NCBI RefSeq assembly: GCF_013282155.1 | Contig: NZ_BLWI01000013.1 | Location: 1-64,000, forward strand | Source of the DNA: Sulfitobacter sp. HGT1 | Lineage (GTDB): Bacteria; Pseudomonadota; Alphaproteobacteria; Rhodobacterales; Rhodobacteraceae | Length of the DNA stretch: 64,000 nucleotides | Direction of reading: 5' to 3' | Shown: in pieces, positions 55,373-64,000 of the stretch | How positions within the stretch are numbered: the first letter of the stretch is position 1 | Layout: each line of letters starts with the position of its first letter | The notes under the pieces: generated by a model | What the model saw: the letters and a program-made list of their open reading frames with translations, nothing else | The model's database searches: none | What the model was told of the DNA's origin: nothing | Position numbers and translations under genes: made by a program

Positions 55373-57026
55373 ACCGATGGCCCCCCATACCAACTTTGGC
55401 CCCGACTTCACCTTTGCCTACGACGACTGGATCACCCATCCAGATGGGCTGGGCACGGTTCCGCAGGGCCGACATGGCACGACCGTCGCCATTATCGGTG
55501 CGGGTGCTGCTGGGCTTATTGCCGGATATGAGTTAATGAAGATGGGGCTCAAGCCGGTTTTCTATGAGATTGGTGAATTTGGAGGGCGATTACGCTCGCG
55601 GGAATTTGCAGGTGCCGAAGGGGTTATCGCGGAACTGGGAGGCATGCGCTTTCCTGTCTCCTCTGCAGGGTTCTATCACTATATCGAAAAGCTCGGCATC
55701 GAGAGCCAGCCGTTCCCCAATCCACTGACAAAGGCAGCAGGCTCGACGGTGATCGACCTGCTAGGCGAGACGTATTACGCCGAAACGGCGAGCGACCTTC
55801 CGAGTGTTTTCCGCGATGTTGCACAGGCCTATGATCAGGCACTGGAGGAAGGTGCGCAGTTTAGTGATCTCAAGGCGGCCATCCGGGCAAGAGACGCAAA
55901 ACGCATTAAAGAGATATGGAATCCAATCGTCCGTGCCTGGGACGAAAAATCATTCTATGATTTCATCGCCTCCTCCAGCTCCTTTCAAAAACTGGAATTC
56001 CGGCATCGTGAAATTTTCGGGCAGGTTGGTTTTGGGACCGGCGGTTGGGATTCTGATTTTTCCAACACCATGCTTGAAATTTTGCGGGTCAATGTTTGCG
56101 AACTGGACGATGATCAGCGCTTTATGGTTGGCGGCGTGCAGCAAATGCCGCGCAAGCTCTGGACCCATGCTCCGGAGAAACTGCAACACTGGCCAGAGGG
56201 GACAACCCTTTCGCAGCTCAATAGCGGAGCACCGCGATCCGGTGTCGTGCGGATTTCGCGACAGGCGGATGGGGCGTTCAATCTGGTTGATCAATGGGGG
56301 CGCGAAGACACATTTGGTTCAGTTATTGTCACATGCCAGACCCATCTTTTGACCACTGCGATCGACACGGATGAACAAATCTTTGACCAATCGCTTTGGA
56401 TGGCGTTGGATCGGACCCGCTACATGCAATCCTCCAAAACATTCGTGATGGTCGACCGCCCCTTCTGGAAAGACAAACACCCCCATACCGGACGCGATGT
56501 CATGTCCATGACGCTCACCGACAGGATGACGCGCGGCACATATTTCTTTGACAATGGTCCTGACAAACCGTCGGTGATTTGCCTATCCTATTCTTGGATG
56601 ACGGACGCATTGAAAATGCTGCCTCTGCCAATCGAAAAGCGGGTCTCGCTCGCACTGTCTACCTTGGCCAAAATTTATCCGGACGTCGATATCGCCAGCC
56701 ACATCCTGGGTGAACCCATCACCGTAAGCTGGGAAGATGACCCGAATTTCCTAGGGGCCTTCAAAGGCGCACTGCCAGGGCACTACCGCTATAATCACCG
56801 CATGTATTCGCACTTCATGCAAGCCGAGATGCCCCCAGAACAACGCGGGATTTTCCTGGCTGGCGATGGCATCAGCTGGACGCCGGCGTGGGTCGAAGGG
56901 GCCGTGCAGACCGGTTTGAACGCGGTTTGGGGCGTTATGAACCACTTTGGTGGTCAAAGCCCAAAAACCAATCCCGGCCCGGGCGAACGCTATGCAGAGT
57001 TTGGCCCCGTGGAACTGCCTGACTAA
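55362..57026 (+). CDS. davB: Lysine 2-monooxygenase (DavB-like flavin amine oxidase)
   Basis: A 554-aa FAD enzyme that oxidatively decarboxylates L-lysine to 5-aminovaleramide. FAD-binding IIGAGAAGLIAGYELMK near residue 45, GGRLRSREF near 70, AELGGMRFPVSSAGFYHY near 90, and the C-terminal FLAGDGISWTPAWVEGAVQTGLNAVWG are intact. The opening FGPDFTFAYDDWITHP and MQSSKTFVMVDRPFWKD match P. putida DavB closely. Related tryptophan 2-monooxygenase (IaaM) is a lesser alternative, disfavoured by the partner DavA. Starts at ATG 55362 or 55377. Confidence 0.92.
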   Translation: MSSKPMAPHTNFGPDFTFAYDDWITHPDGLGTVPQGRHGTTVAIIGAGAAGLIAGYELMKMGLKPVFYEIGEFGGRLRSREFAGAEGVIAELGGMRFPVSSAGFYHYIEKLGIESQPFPNPLTKAAGSTVIDLLGETYYAETASDLPSVFRDVAQAYDQALEEGAQFSDLKAAIRARDAKRIKEIWNPIVRAWDEKSFYDFIASSSSFQKLEFRHREIFGQVGFGTGGWDSDFSNTMLEILRVNVCELDDDQRFMVGGVQQMPRKLWTHAPEKLQHWPEGTTLSQLNSGAPRSGVVRISRQADGAFNLVDQWGREDTFGSVIVTCQTHLLTTAIDTDEQIFDQSLWMALDRTRYMQSSKTFVMVDRPFWKDKHPHTGRDVMSMTLTDRMTRGTYFFDNGPDKPSVICLSYSWMTDALKMLPLPIEKRVSLALSTLAKIYPDVDIASHILGEPITVSWEDDPNFLGAFKGALPGHYRYNHRMYSHFMQAEMPPEQRGIFLAGDGISWTPAWVEGAVQTGLNAVWGVMNHFGGQSPKTNPGPGERYAEFGPVELPD

Positions 57027-57072
57027 GGAAACTGGGTCTGGGCCATCCCTCAAGACCTAATTATTAGGAAGC

Positions 57073-57771
57073 ATGATGCTCATCAAAGTAGGCGATGCCC
57101 GCACCTCAAATATTGATCTGGTTCTGGCGGGCCTACTTTCTTCGGTTGCCGGTGCGCTGAACGCCGTCGGTTTCCTTATCGCCGGATCGTTCACGGCAAA
57201 CATGACAGGAAATATCTCTGCATTTGCTGACCACATCGCGAATGGCGCGATCCCGGTTGCGTTTTCCTTCTTGGGGCTGGTCGTTGCCTTTATCTGGGGG
57301 GCAGGCATGGGGGCCCTTGCTATTCAAGCCGGCGAACGTCGACAGCTCCGCTCGGTCTACGCTTTGGCAATCGCCGCCGAGGCCATCCTTCTTCTGCTGG
57401 TTGGTGCCGCCCTTACAATGTCATCGACCACAGAACACGAGACATTTCTGGTCATTGTCCTCAGCTTTGTCATGGGTCTTCAAAACGCTGTGACCACGAT
57501 GATTTCGCGGGCGCGGGTCCGCACTACCCATGTGTCGGGAATGGCCACTGACATTGGAATAGAGCTGGCAGCGTTGGTCGGGGGTGAAAAATCGCGGCAA
57601 GAGGCCGCGCCAAAGCTCCGGCTACACAGTTTGACCCTCGCCTGTTTTGCCTTCGGCGGTTTCAGCGGTGCGCTGTTGTTTCAGATTGTCGGGAGCTGGC
57701 TTTTTATAATCGCCGCAATTCTTTTGCTGATCATAGCAGTGCCGGAAGCCCTTAGAGCTCACAGTTCCTGA
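57073..57771 (+). CDS. DUF1275/YoaK-family membrane protein
   Basis: A 232-aa protein with six hydrophobic segments. [23 protein letters not shown] near residue 20-42 and [24 protein letters not shown] near 135-158 are the DUF1275 signatures. Function unknown; it may be a small transporter or exporter. ATG 57073 or ATG 57076, with AGGAA just upstream. 47 bp after davB on the same strand, possibly co-transcribed. Confidence 0.85.
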   Translation: MMLIKVGDARTSNIDLVLAGLLSSVAGALNAVGFLIAGSFTANMTGNISAFADHIANGAIPVAFSFLGLVVAFIWGAGMGALAIQAGERRQLRSVYALAIAAEAILLLLVGAALTMSSTTEHETFLVIVLSFVMGLQNAVTTMISRARVRTTHVSGMATDIGIELAALVGGEKSRQEAAPKLRLHSLTLACFAFGGFSGALLFQIVGSWLFIIAAILLLIIAVPEALRAHSS

Positions 57772-57891
57772 GCGCCTAGCAATAACCACCGTTTTTGGAA
57801 GGCTGTCGAAAGGGGCCGTTGGGGCAGCCGCAGCGAACGGCCGTAATCCGGCCTCAGTCAAACGCGCCGCAGCAGGAAATATTGTGCCCCG

Positions 57892-58458
57892 ATGCAGTTA
57901 CCACAAGCCGAGCGCCGTAAAAATCCAGGCCCAATCGATATCGTGGTGAACAATGCAGGTATGGTACAAGTGGGTCGTGATGAACCATCCGCCCCGTTGA
58001 AGGACACCAGTGATGCCGATTGGTATTACGGCCTTGATATCAATCTCAGCAGTGCCTTTTTAGTGACCCGCGCCGTTCTGCCCGGCATGGTGGCGCGAAA
58101 CTATGGGCGGATCGTGTAGATGTCTTCGGTAACGGGACCGGTGGCTGGCATTGCGGGAAGCGGGGTCTACGCAGCAGCCAAGGCTGGGTTGCTGGGATTA
58201 ACGCGTGTACTTGCGATTGAGGCTGGCCCGCATAACGTAACTGTAAACTGTATCGGACCTGGTTGGATCGAAACGGATTCCAGCAGCCCGCTTGAAATAG
58301 TTGCTGGAAAATACACACCTGTTGGACGCTCGGGAAAGCCTGACGAAGTTGGTCATGTTGCTGTCTTTCTGGCAAGTGAAGAGGCCAGCTATGTCAGCGG
58401 ACAACTGATTGTGGTTGATGGTGGAAACACCATTCAGGAGTATAAAGTTCAGACATAG
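57892..58458 (+). pseudogene. N-terminally truncated SDR with an amber codon
   Basis: The translation reads VNNAGMVQVG, then NYGRIV, TAG at 58117-58119, then MSSVTGPVAG, VYAAAKAGLLGLTRVLAIEAGP (catalytic Tyr/Lys), and SYVSGQLIVVDGGNT. Joined, this is one SDR in which RIV-x-MSS normally contains a residue at the stop. The N-terminal cofactor loop TGxxxGIG is missing, so the fold is incomplete even without the stop. Both lesions say pseudogene. Confidence 0.8.
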
Positions 58459-58575
58459 GGCCGCAAAGGCACGCGTGGCTGTTGCAAGCTAAGTCCTTTT
58501 TTTGACTTGGATCAAAGAGCACTTTGAGAATACCAGATAGCAAGGCCACAGATTTTACCTTAGTGAGAATAATCA

Positions 58576-58911
58576 ATGACTTGGAAAGATAAACTCGGCG
58601 AAACCCGCAACGGGTTGCGCAATTTGAATGGCGCGATCCCAGATACAACCCTTGCATTCAACGCAATGGGCAAAACCGTGAAGAAAAGCGGTGCGCTGGA
58701 TTTCAAGACCAAGGAATTCGTGGCACTGGGTATTTCCATTGGCATCCGGTGCGAGCCATGTATCTCGTTGCATGTCGAAGCATTGGTCAAGGCGGGTGCC
58801 ACACGCGAGGAACTTGGTGACGTGCTGGCAATGTCGATCCAGATGGGTGGCGGTCCGGCCATGATGTATGCAGCAAAAGCGCTTGAATGCTACGATGAGT
58901 TGGCAGGCTGA
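58576..58911 (+). CDS. Carboxymuconolactone decarboxylase/AhpD-like protein
   Basis: A 111-aa helical protein. Contains RCEPCISLHVEALVKAGATREE, the CxxC of the AhpD-type alkylhydroperoxidase motif with His six residues after the first Cys, and ALGISIGI before it. Family members are small trimeric or hexameric redox proteins. No ribosome site of note. Neighbours do not reveal its partner. Catalytic activity is inferred from the intact CxxCxxxH. Confidence 0.87.
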   Translation: MTWKDKLGETRNGLRNLNGAIPDTTLAFNAMGKTVKKSGALDFKTKEFVALGISIGIRCEPCISLHVEALVKAGATREELGDVLAMSIQMGGGPAMMYAAKALECYDELAG

Positions 58912-59282
58912 GTTTTTGGCACAGTCAAAAGAAAACCTTTGAGGTGGGCAGCGCGAAAAAATAGCGCCGCGGAATGAAAAAACGCAGCCCCCTTCAACAC
59001 TTCAATAACGCCCCCTGAGATCACCCACCTTGCCATGATGATCTATGTGTGGTCCCGACTTTCAGTAGATTCGTCATAGAACCCCGTTATGGGGGGCCTT
59101 AGAGTGGGCGATAAACCCGAGCGGTGCGGGCGACCCATGCGTGTTTGCACTGACCACCTGCGGGTTTATGCGCCTTGCGTCGGGCAGCATCTGGCGATTG
59201 TTGTTGTGCCGATTGCTCATGTCGCCGAAATCCCGCATGCTCCGCAAAACTAGCGTCCGCATGCATGAATGAGGCGACCAAT
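58912..59282. other. Intergenic region, leader of the FAD-dependent oxidoreductase
   Basis: About 370 bp. From 59140 it is duplicated at 45879 (see the repeat entry). No gene recognised. GAGG at 59270 gives the ribosome site of the downstream gene. Confidence 0.4.
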
Positions 59283-60545
59283 ATGTCCGTGCCACAGAAT
59301 GACTATGATCTGATCGTCGTCGGCGCTGGTATCATTGGCATGTCCACGGCACTTTGGGCGCAAAAGGAGGGGCTGAACGTCCTGATCTGCGACCCCAACC
59401 CACCGGGGTCAGGCACGACCTATGGCTCTGCCTGTACCATCGCGACCTATGCCTGCATCCCGGTCAACAACCCGTCGATCTTTACCTCGCTGCCGCATCT
59501 GCTGACGAGCCGCGAAAGCCCGCTTAGCTTCAACCTTTGGCACGGGCTGAAGAACCCGCGCTGGATGCTGTCATTCCTGAACAATTGTCGCGCGGCCAAT
59601 GTGCGCCACATCACTCAGGCGCTCGGGCAACTCCTGACCTGTGCGGATGGCGGGCTTGACCCCCTGATTGCCGAAGCAAAGGCCGAAGATCTGATCGTCA
59701 GCAATGATTGCCTTTATGTGTGGTCCAGTCGTTCCGGCTATGAAAGCGCGGAGGACAGTAACGCAATGCGACGCGCGCAAGGCGTTGAATTTGATGAGCT
59801 GTCGCCAGATGAAGTACGCCAGCTGGAGCCGAATTTGCAGATTCCAATTCACCGTGGGCTGAATTTCAAAGGCGCGCGGCACGTCACCGACCCCCAAGAA
59901 CTGGTGGCCCGGATGCAAAAACGCTTTGAGGCGCTTGGCGGGAAATACCTGCCGCAGGGTGTTGTCCGGTGCCAACCGGATGACACAGGCGTCACGGCCT
60001 ACACGGGGGATGGCACGGAAATCCGCGCGGGCCATCTGGCGGTGACAGCCGGTGCGAGATCGGGCCAGATCAAGGGCACCGGCGCTGAAAACCTGCCCTT
60101 GGGTACGGAGCGCGGCTATCATATCCTGTACCGTAATCACGGTGGCCAGGTTTCGCGCCCCGTTGGATGGGCCGAGGCAGGGTTTTATGCAACGCCCATG
60201 GCGCATGGGCTGCGCATTGCAGGAACAGTTGAGATCAACAACATCGACGCGGCACCCAACGCGAAAAGCATCGCCTATCTGCAACGCAAATCGCACGAAA
60301 TGTTCGGCCAGCTTGGCAACCCCGACGACACATGGCTGGGCCATCGCCCGACCATGCCGGATGCGCTTCCGGTGATCGGGCCATCAAGCGCCTCAAGCCG
60401 TGTCATCCTTGCCTTTGGGCACCAACATATCGGCCTGACGCTGGGGGGTGTGACCGGCAAGATTGTCACCGAACTGGCAAGGGGGCAGGTGCCCCAATGC
60501 GACATCAGCAACTTTGCCCCCCAGCGGTTTGGTCGACAGGATTAG
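59283..60545 (+). CDS. FAD-dependent amino acid dehydrogenase-like oxidoreductase (DadA/DAO family)
   Basis: A 420-aa flavoprotein. FAD-binding VVGAGIIGMSTALWAQKEGLNV at about 11-32 with CDPNPPGSGTTYGSAC behind it. FKGARHVTDPQELV near 200 and the C-terminal GHRPTMPDALPVIGPSS, FAFGHQHIGLTLGGVTGKIV are typical of D-amino acid dehydrogenases (DadA) and sarcosine-type oxidases. ATG 59283 is preferred with GAGG upstream. An incomplete copy lies at 45879. Probably oxidises a D-amino acid or amino acid derivative; the substrate is not predictable. Confidence 0.85.
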   Translation: MSVPQNDYDLIVVGAGIIGMSTALWAQKEGLNVLICDPNPPGSGTTYGSACTIATYACIPVNNPSIFTSLPHLLTSRESPLSFNLWHGLKNPRWMLSFLNNCRAANVRHITQALGQLLTCADGGLDPLIAEAKAEDLIVSNDCLYVWSSRSGYESAEDSNAMRRAQGVEFDELSPDEVRQLEPNLQIPIHRGLNFKGARHVTDPQELVARMQKRFEALGGKYLPQGVVRCQPDDTGVTAYTGDGTEIRAGHLAVTAGARSGQIKGTGAENLPLGTERGYHILYRNHGGQVSRPVGWAEAGFYATPMAHGLRIAGTVEINNIDAAPNAKSIAYLQRKSHEMFGQLGNPDDTWLGHRPTMPDALPVIGPSSASSRVILAFGHQHIGLTLGGVTGKIVTELARGQVPQCDISNFAPQRFGRQD

Positions 60546-60557
60546 ACTGCCAGGTGT

Positions 60558-61403
60558 TCAGGCGTCTTCGCCCACATTCTGGCGCTGTTTGCCCAGACCC
60601 TGGATCGACAGTTCCATCACGTCACCTTTTTTCAGGTAAACCGGTTCCGGCTTCATGCCCATGCCAACGCCGGGCGGGGTGCCGGTGGTGATAACATCGC
60701 CGGGGTGCAGGGTCATCAATCCGCTAAGGTGTTCGATAATCTCGGCCACCGAGAAAATCATGGTGCTGGTGTTGCCTGTCTGCATACGTTTTCCGTTTAC
60801 ATCCAATGACATATCAAGCGCTTGGGGGTTCGGCACCTCGTCTCGGGTTACCAGCCACGGGCCGGTCGGGCCAAAGGTGTCGCAGCTTTTGCCCTTGGTC
60901 CATTGCCCGGTCAGCTGGGTCTGGAAAAACCGCTCGCTGACGTCATTGATCACGCAATAGCCGGCGACATACTCCAGCGCGTCCTCTTTCGAGACGTATT
61001 TCGCCTTCTTGCCAATCACGACACCCAGTTCGACTTCCCAATCTGTGTGGGTTGAGCCGCGAGGCATGATCACATCATCATTTGGCCCAACGATGGCAGA
61101 GTTGGCTTTGAAAAACAAAATCGGATGTTTAGGGATATCGGCACCGGTTTCGGCGGCGTGATCCGAATAATTCAGGCCAATGCACAAAAACTTGCCGATG
61201 TTGCCGACGCAGGGTCCCAACCGTGGCGCACCCTCCACCTTTGGAAGCGATGCCGGATCAATGGCGCGCAGCTTATCAAGGGTCGCATCATCAAGAACAG
61301 CGCCTGTGATATCCGGTATGACGCCCGACAAATCCCGCAGGGTATCGCCATCCATCAGGCCCGGTTTCTCCGCGCCTGTTTCGCCATATCTTACCAATTT
61401 CAT
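60558..61403 (-). CDS. Fumarylacetoacetate hydrolase family protein
   Basis: A 281-aa metal-dependent enzyme. The FAH core begins KFLCIGLNYSDHAAETG near 71, with the metal-binding Glu residues in DWEVELGVVIGKKAKYV near 120-136 and Asp in CVINDVSER near 152, and the C-terminal TLHPGDVITTGTPPGVG near 236. Family members hydrolyse or decarboxylate 2-oxo acids or act as isomerases. GGGGGAA is 4 nt before ATG 61403. Converges on the FAD-dependent oxidoreductase. Confidence 0.9.
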   Translation of the reverse strand: MKLVRYGETGAEKPGLMDGDTLRDLSGVIPDITGAVLDDATLDKLRAIDPASLPKVEGAPRLGPCVGNIGKFLCIGLNYSDHAAETGADIPKHPILFFKANSAIVGPNDDVIMPRGSTHTDWEVELGVVIGKKAKYVSKEDALEYVAGYCVINDVSERFFQTQLTGQWTKGKSCDTFGPTGPWLVTRDEVPNPQALDMSLDVNGKRMQTGNTSTMIFSVAEIIEHLSGLMTLHPGDVITTGTPPGVGMGMKPEPVYLKKGDVMELSIQGLGKQRQNVGEDA

Positions 61404-61712
61404 ATCGTTCCCCCAAATTGTTGCGCTCTGTCACGCGGTGCTTTTGGCAATGTTCCTGAAATCATTGGGGCCGTCCAGCGCGTTCAAACCATGATGCCCG
61501 AAAAACGCGCAATTGCTTGCCGGAACAGGAAAATTTGACGCCACTCAAGTTTACGTTGTGACACTTAGTGCATATAGCGTTGATAAACGCTGGTGATGCG
61601 CGGTACCAACTGACCACGCATATTTATGAAAATGCATATAAATTCATAAGGCCTGAAAATTGCCTCATTTTCATGGATTTTGCGAAGGATAAACGTCGTT
61701 AGGAGCAGGTGG
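61404..61712. promoter_or_regulatory. Regulatory region upstream of the LuxR-type gene
   Basis: About 310 bp without a gene. Two inverted repeats lie near the right end: TTATGAA (61624-61630) with TTCATAA (61643-61649), and TGAAAAT (61654-61660) with ATTTTCA (61667-61673). Possible operators of the LuxR-type gene 40-90 bp downstream. Confidence 0.4.
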
Positions 61713-62282
61713 ATGACGAAGATTTGGATGATTGCGGTGCTCTTGGTGACTGCGGTTGCAGCGCTAAAGACCTTTGTGGTGTATAAATTTGCTCTTTCCG
61801 GGACAACCTTCGACTTTGCGACAGTGGCCGCATTATTCGCTGTTTTCTTCGCGCTTACGGCGGCTGTGGCCTATGTCAGTTTTACGCAATTGCGGGCCTA
61901 TCTGGAACGTCAGCGCAAGGGCAAACTGACGCCCGGCGCAGGAAAAACCGCCGCCAAAGAAACCGTCATTCTAAGTTATGCCCCGGAATGGGGCCTGTCG
62001 CAGTCCGAAGCGGATGTCGCCATTTTCGTCGCCAAAGGCTTTTCCAACAGCGAAATCGCCGAAATGCGCGGCTGTGCAATTGCGACTGTAAAATCGCAAC
62101 TTAGCCGGATTTACAACAAATCAGGGCTGGATTCCCGATACCAGCTGATCGCCTTTGTCACGGACGAAGTCGTCGCGGTTGCCAATGAGCCGGAGCATTT
62201 TAAGAAGCGGATCAAGACCAAAGACAGGCTGCCCCTTGCCGGTCGAAACAAAACTTCTGCTGCTGAAACCGCCGCTTCGTAA
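61713..62282 (+). CDS. Membrane-anchored LuxR-type HTH regulator
   Basis: A 189-aa protein. Two N-terminal membrane segments (MIAVLLVTAVAALKTFVV and ATVAALFAVFFALTAAVAYV) are followed by a basic linker and a C-terminal LuxR/GerE HTH (LSQSEADVAIFVAKGFSNSEIAEMRGCAIATVKSQLSRIY, about residues 90-130). No receiver or sensory domain is seen, so the signal is probably sensed in the membrane. Start ATG 61713 has AGGAG 7 nt upstream; a frame from 61680 adds 11 residues. Membrane-tethered DNA-binding proteins of this type are scarce; the target is unknown. Confidence 0.82.
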   Translation: MTKIWMIAVLLVTAVAALKTFVVYKFALSGTTFDFATVAALFAVFFALTAAVAYVSFTQLRAYLERQRKGKLTPGAGKTAAKETVILSYAPEWGLSQSEADVAIFVAKGFSNSEIAEMRGCAIATVKSQLSRIYNKSGLDSRYQLIAFVTDEVVAVANEPEHFKKRIKTKDRLPLAGRNKTSAAETAAS

Positions 62283-62328
62283 CCGGTTCTTTTCAACCCT
62301 ATGCCGACACATCCTTCGACCGGCCAGA

Positions 62329-64000
62329 TTACCGCGCAAGGCGGATGGGTTCGCAATAATGCCCGATAAGGGTGAGTTCACCAGCCCCCAGTTCCAGCCC
62401 GGCCGCCGCAAGCGTTGCGTCCAGTATCGCATCCAGCGGGCCGACCATTTCCGCCAATAACGCCCCGGGCAACGCGTTTAGCAAACCCGATAGAATGGGT
62501 TCGGCCAAACCTGTTATCAGCCCTTCCTGGCCCGGTTTCAGCCGGAATTCGGTTGTGTCGGTCGACAGCAGGCTGGTCACCCCCGCAGACAGCAGGTTTG
62601 CCGACCCAAAGCTTTTGCGCGTGACGCCCTCGCGAATATCGCCACGGGTGAACGTAACCTGATCGCTATTTGATGACCCAAGCCCGACATGCGACCGCGC
62701 CTGAATGATCACACCGGGGATCACGATGTCGGGCAGGATTGGCAGATCAACCACGATCGTCACCTCCAACAAATCCGCAAAGGCCAGATCAGCCGGGTTC
62801 ACCAGCCCCGCGGCACCGGACAACTCCCCTAGGTAAAGTGCTGCGATGGATGTGCCGTTGTCAGCGTGTAGCGGGGTCGCATCGGTAGAAAACCGCGCAG
62901 CGACATCCGACGCGCCACCACCGCAGCCGATCTTTTCCAGTGACGCCACCGCCCCTGCCAATTCGGTATAGAGCGGCAACCTGATTTTGGTCACCTGCAC
63001 GCCAGCGCCAAGGTTCGGCAGCAGATCAGGTTCTGCGACAACGACGGTTTTCAGACGCATGGCCGTGCGTCGCAATTGCGCGCCCTCCTCACCAAACCCG
63101 TACCACTCGGATTGCGCAGCGGGTTCATTGCCGATCATGCTGGAGTCGACCGCCAAAACCCCCGGAACATTTATATCGGCGTCCAGACGTGCAGGCGCAC
63201 CATCCGCAAGGGAATAGATCACATCAATCGCTGCAATATCGGTGCCGGATAGAAAATCGGTGACGGTCAGGCCCAGTTCCGTATCAATGCCACCGATCAG
63301 AGACGCCACAGAGAAACGCACGCCGTTGACGGACCCCGCCAAACCGTTCAACCCGCTGGCCAGACCTGCGGGCAACACTGTCTGAAGCGCGGCAATCAGA
63401 TCAGCGGTCGAGGTGGTGGCATTCAGGATGTCTGCCGGATTGCGTGTATCGACACCGGCCAGATTGCCCAAGGTTTCCAGCAGCGATCCAAGGTTGATGG
63501 ATGTATCGGCCAGCACCGCGATGTCACCCGCATTGATCTCGGCCGAGGTGCCATATTCATTTTTCAAGGTATCGTTCAGGGCAGCAGCATTCAGGCGCAA
63601 AACATGGCTGTCCAAGGCAAAGCTGGCCGCGGCAGTGCGTGTGGCGAGCGCCGTGCGGTTCAGCATGACGTGGTCTGCCTCGCTGAAAATACGCGCGAAA
63701 TGCAGGGCACCGGCATCTTTCAACACAACACGCACGGCGTTCACCGCCGCGTCTCCTTCGGGCAGCGGGGCAAAGCGGTCTTGCGGCGCAATCGCCGGAT
63801 TTCGCAAATACCGCCCGGTCTCGAAGGTCTTGATCGCGTCGGCAGCACCTGCATTGCGCGCCACGGCGTGTTGCGCCCGCACATGGGCGTCATCGCGGTT
63901 GCCCATCGCGCTAACGGCTGTCAGATCAACGACCGCCTGCAAATGGGCGCGATCCCGATACAGCGATGCCACATCGACGCCCAAAGCGACAAAACCGATC
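62329..64000 (-). CDS. TadG-like Flp-pilus associated protein, N-terminally cut by the window
   Basis: At least 557 aa are visible; the start lies beyond the right edge. The visible start IGFVALGVDVASLYRDRAHLQAVVDLTAVSA is the C-terminal half of the Flp-pilin-like N-terminal segment of the TadG family (putative Flp pilus-assembly TadE/G-like), followed by a long periplasmic part. A Cys-rich segment (IGCGGGA near the middle) is notable. In tad loci TadG sits with tadEF; none is seen here because the locus continues off the window. Convergent with the LuxR-type gene 46 bp away. Confidence 0.75.
   Translation of the reverse strand, partial: IGFVALGVDVASLYRDRAHLQAVVDLTAVSAMGNRDDAHVRAQHAVARNAGAADAIKTFETGRYLRNPAIAPQDRFAPLPEGDAAVNAVRVVLKDAGALHFARIFSEADHVMLNRTALATRTAAASFALDSHVLRLNAAALNDTLKNEYGTSAEINAGDIAVLADTSINLGSLLETLGNLAGVDTRNPADILNATTSTADLIAALQTVLPAGLASGLNGLAGSVNGVRFSVASLIGGIDTELGLTVTDFLSGTDIAAIDVIYSLADGAPARLDADINVPGVLAVDSSMIGNEPAAQSEWYGFGEEGAQLRRTAMRLKTVVVAEPDLLPNLGAGVQVTKIRLPLYTELAGAVASLEKIGCGGGASDVAARFSTDATPLHADNGTSIAALYLGELSGAAGLVNPADLAFADLLEVTIVVDLPILPDIVIPGVIIQARSHVGLGSSNSDQVTFTRGDIREGVTRKSFGSANLLSAGVTSLLSTDTTEFRLKPGQEGLITGLAEPILSGLLNALPGALLAEMVGPLDAILDATLAAAGLELGAGELTLIGHYCEPIRLAR

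Overview
The window looks like the chromosome of a marine alphaproteobacterium of the Rhodobacterales (Roseobacter group); the genus cannot be assigned. Support comes from the gene families present: a TAXI-type TRAP transporter with fused permease, a cobalamin riboswitch ahead of nrdHIEF, a fused DedA/PAP2 protein, a TadG-like pilus protein, DUF1275 and DUF995 proteins, and several catabolic clusters of the kind common in roseobacters. No rRNA, tRNA, CRISPR array or replication origin was recognised.

Layout. 1-5200 is an accessory zone: tyrosine recombinase, XRE regulator, a VanZ-like gene broken by an amber codon, two mobile-element-associated proteins, an exopolysaccharide sugar transferase and an IS5-family (IS903-like) remnant with both terminal inverted repeats. 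5210-6580 is a phosphohexomutase. 6703-12055 is the most unusual locus: an HPr-kinase-like P-loop protein, an HxD...H oxygenase-like protein, a glycosyltransferase with a C-terminal PqqD domain, three paralogous ~60-aa peptides sharing an RRRAFI-KRLAKAG-IAP block, and a nucleotidyltransferase-family protein. I read it as a peptide-modification (RiPP-like) system and the best candidate for undescribed biology.

12727-25968 holds a TAXI TRAP transporter, a 35-aa membrane peptide coupled to a ferric-reductase-like flavoprotein, a HemG-like flavodoxin, the riboswitch and nrdHIEF, then MFS, sterol-desaturase, multicopper oxidase and SHOCT genes that may form a copper/redox group. 26246-28106 has a 2OG-Fe(II) oxygenase and an orphan LivM permease. 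28338-35820 is a polysaccharide locus: UDP-glucuronate decarboxylase-like, GalE, a membrane beta-glycan synthase, GH26-like and GH128-like hydrolases, with two FNR-type boxes upstream.

36867-41137 is a LacI-regulated dehydrogenase cluster (HisD/HpsN-like, SDR, 3-hydroxyacyl-CoA dehydrogenase family). 41250-45825 holds a PaaK/CapK-like ligase, a secreted rhodanese and DedA-PAP2-LssY. 47195-53605 matches the E. coli ydcSTUVW order (polyamine ABC transporter plus aminobutyraldehyde dehydrogenase) with a LysR regulator. 54557-57026 is davA-davB, lysine to 5-aminovalerate. Together with the FAD-dependent amino-acid-dehydrogenase-like gene at 59283 this half of the window is devoted to amines and amino acids. 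It is also scarred: a partial duplicate of the 59283 gene lies at 45879, a DUF2236 gene is truncated, and an SDR has lost its N-terminus and carries an amber codon. The window ends inside a TadG-like gene.
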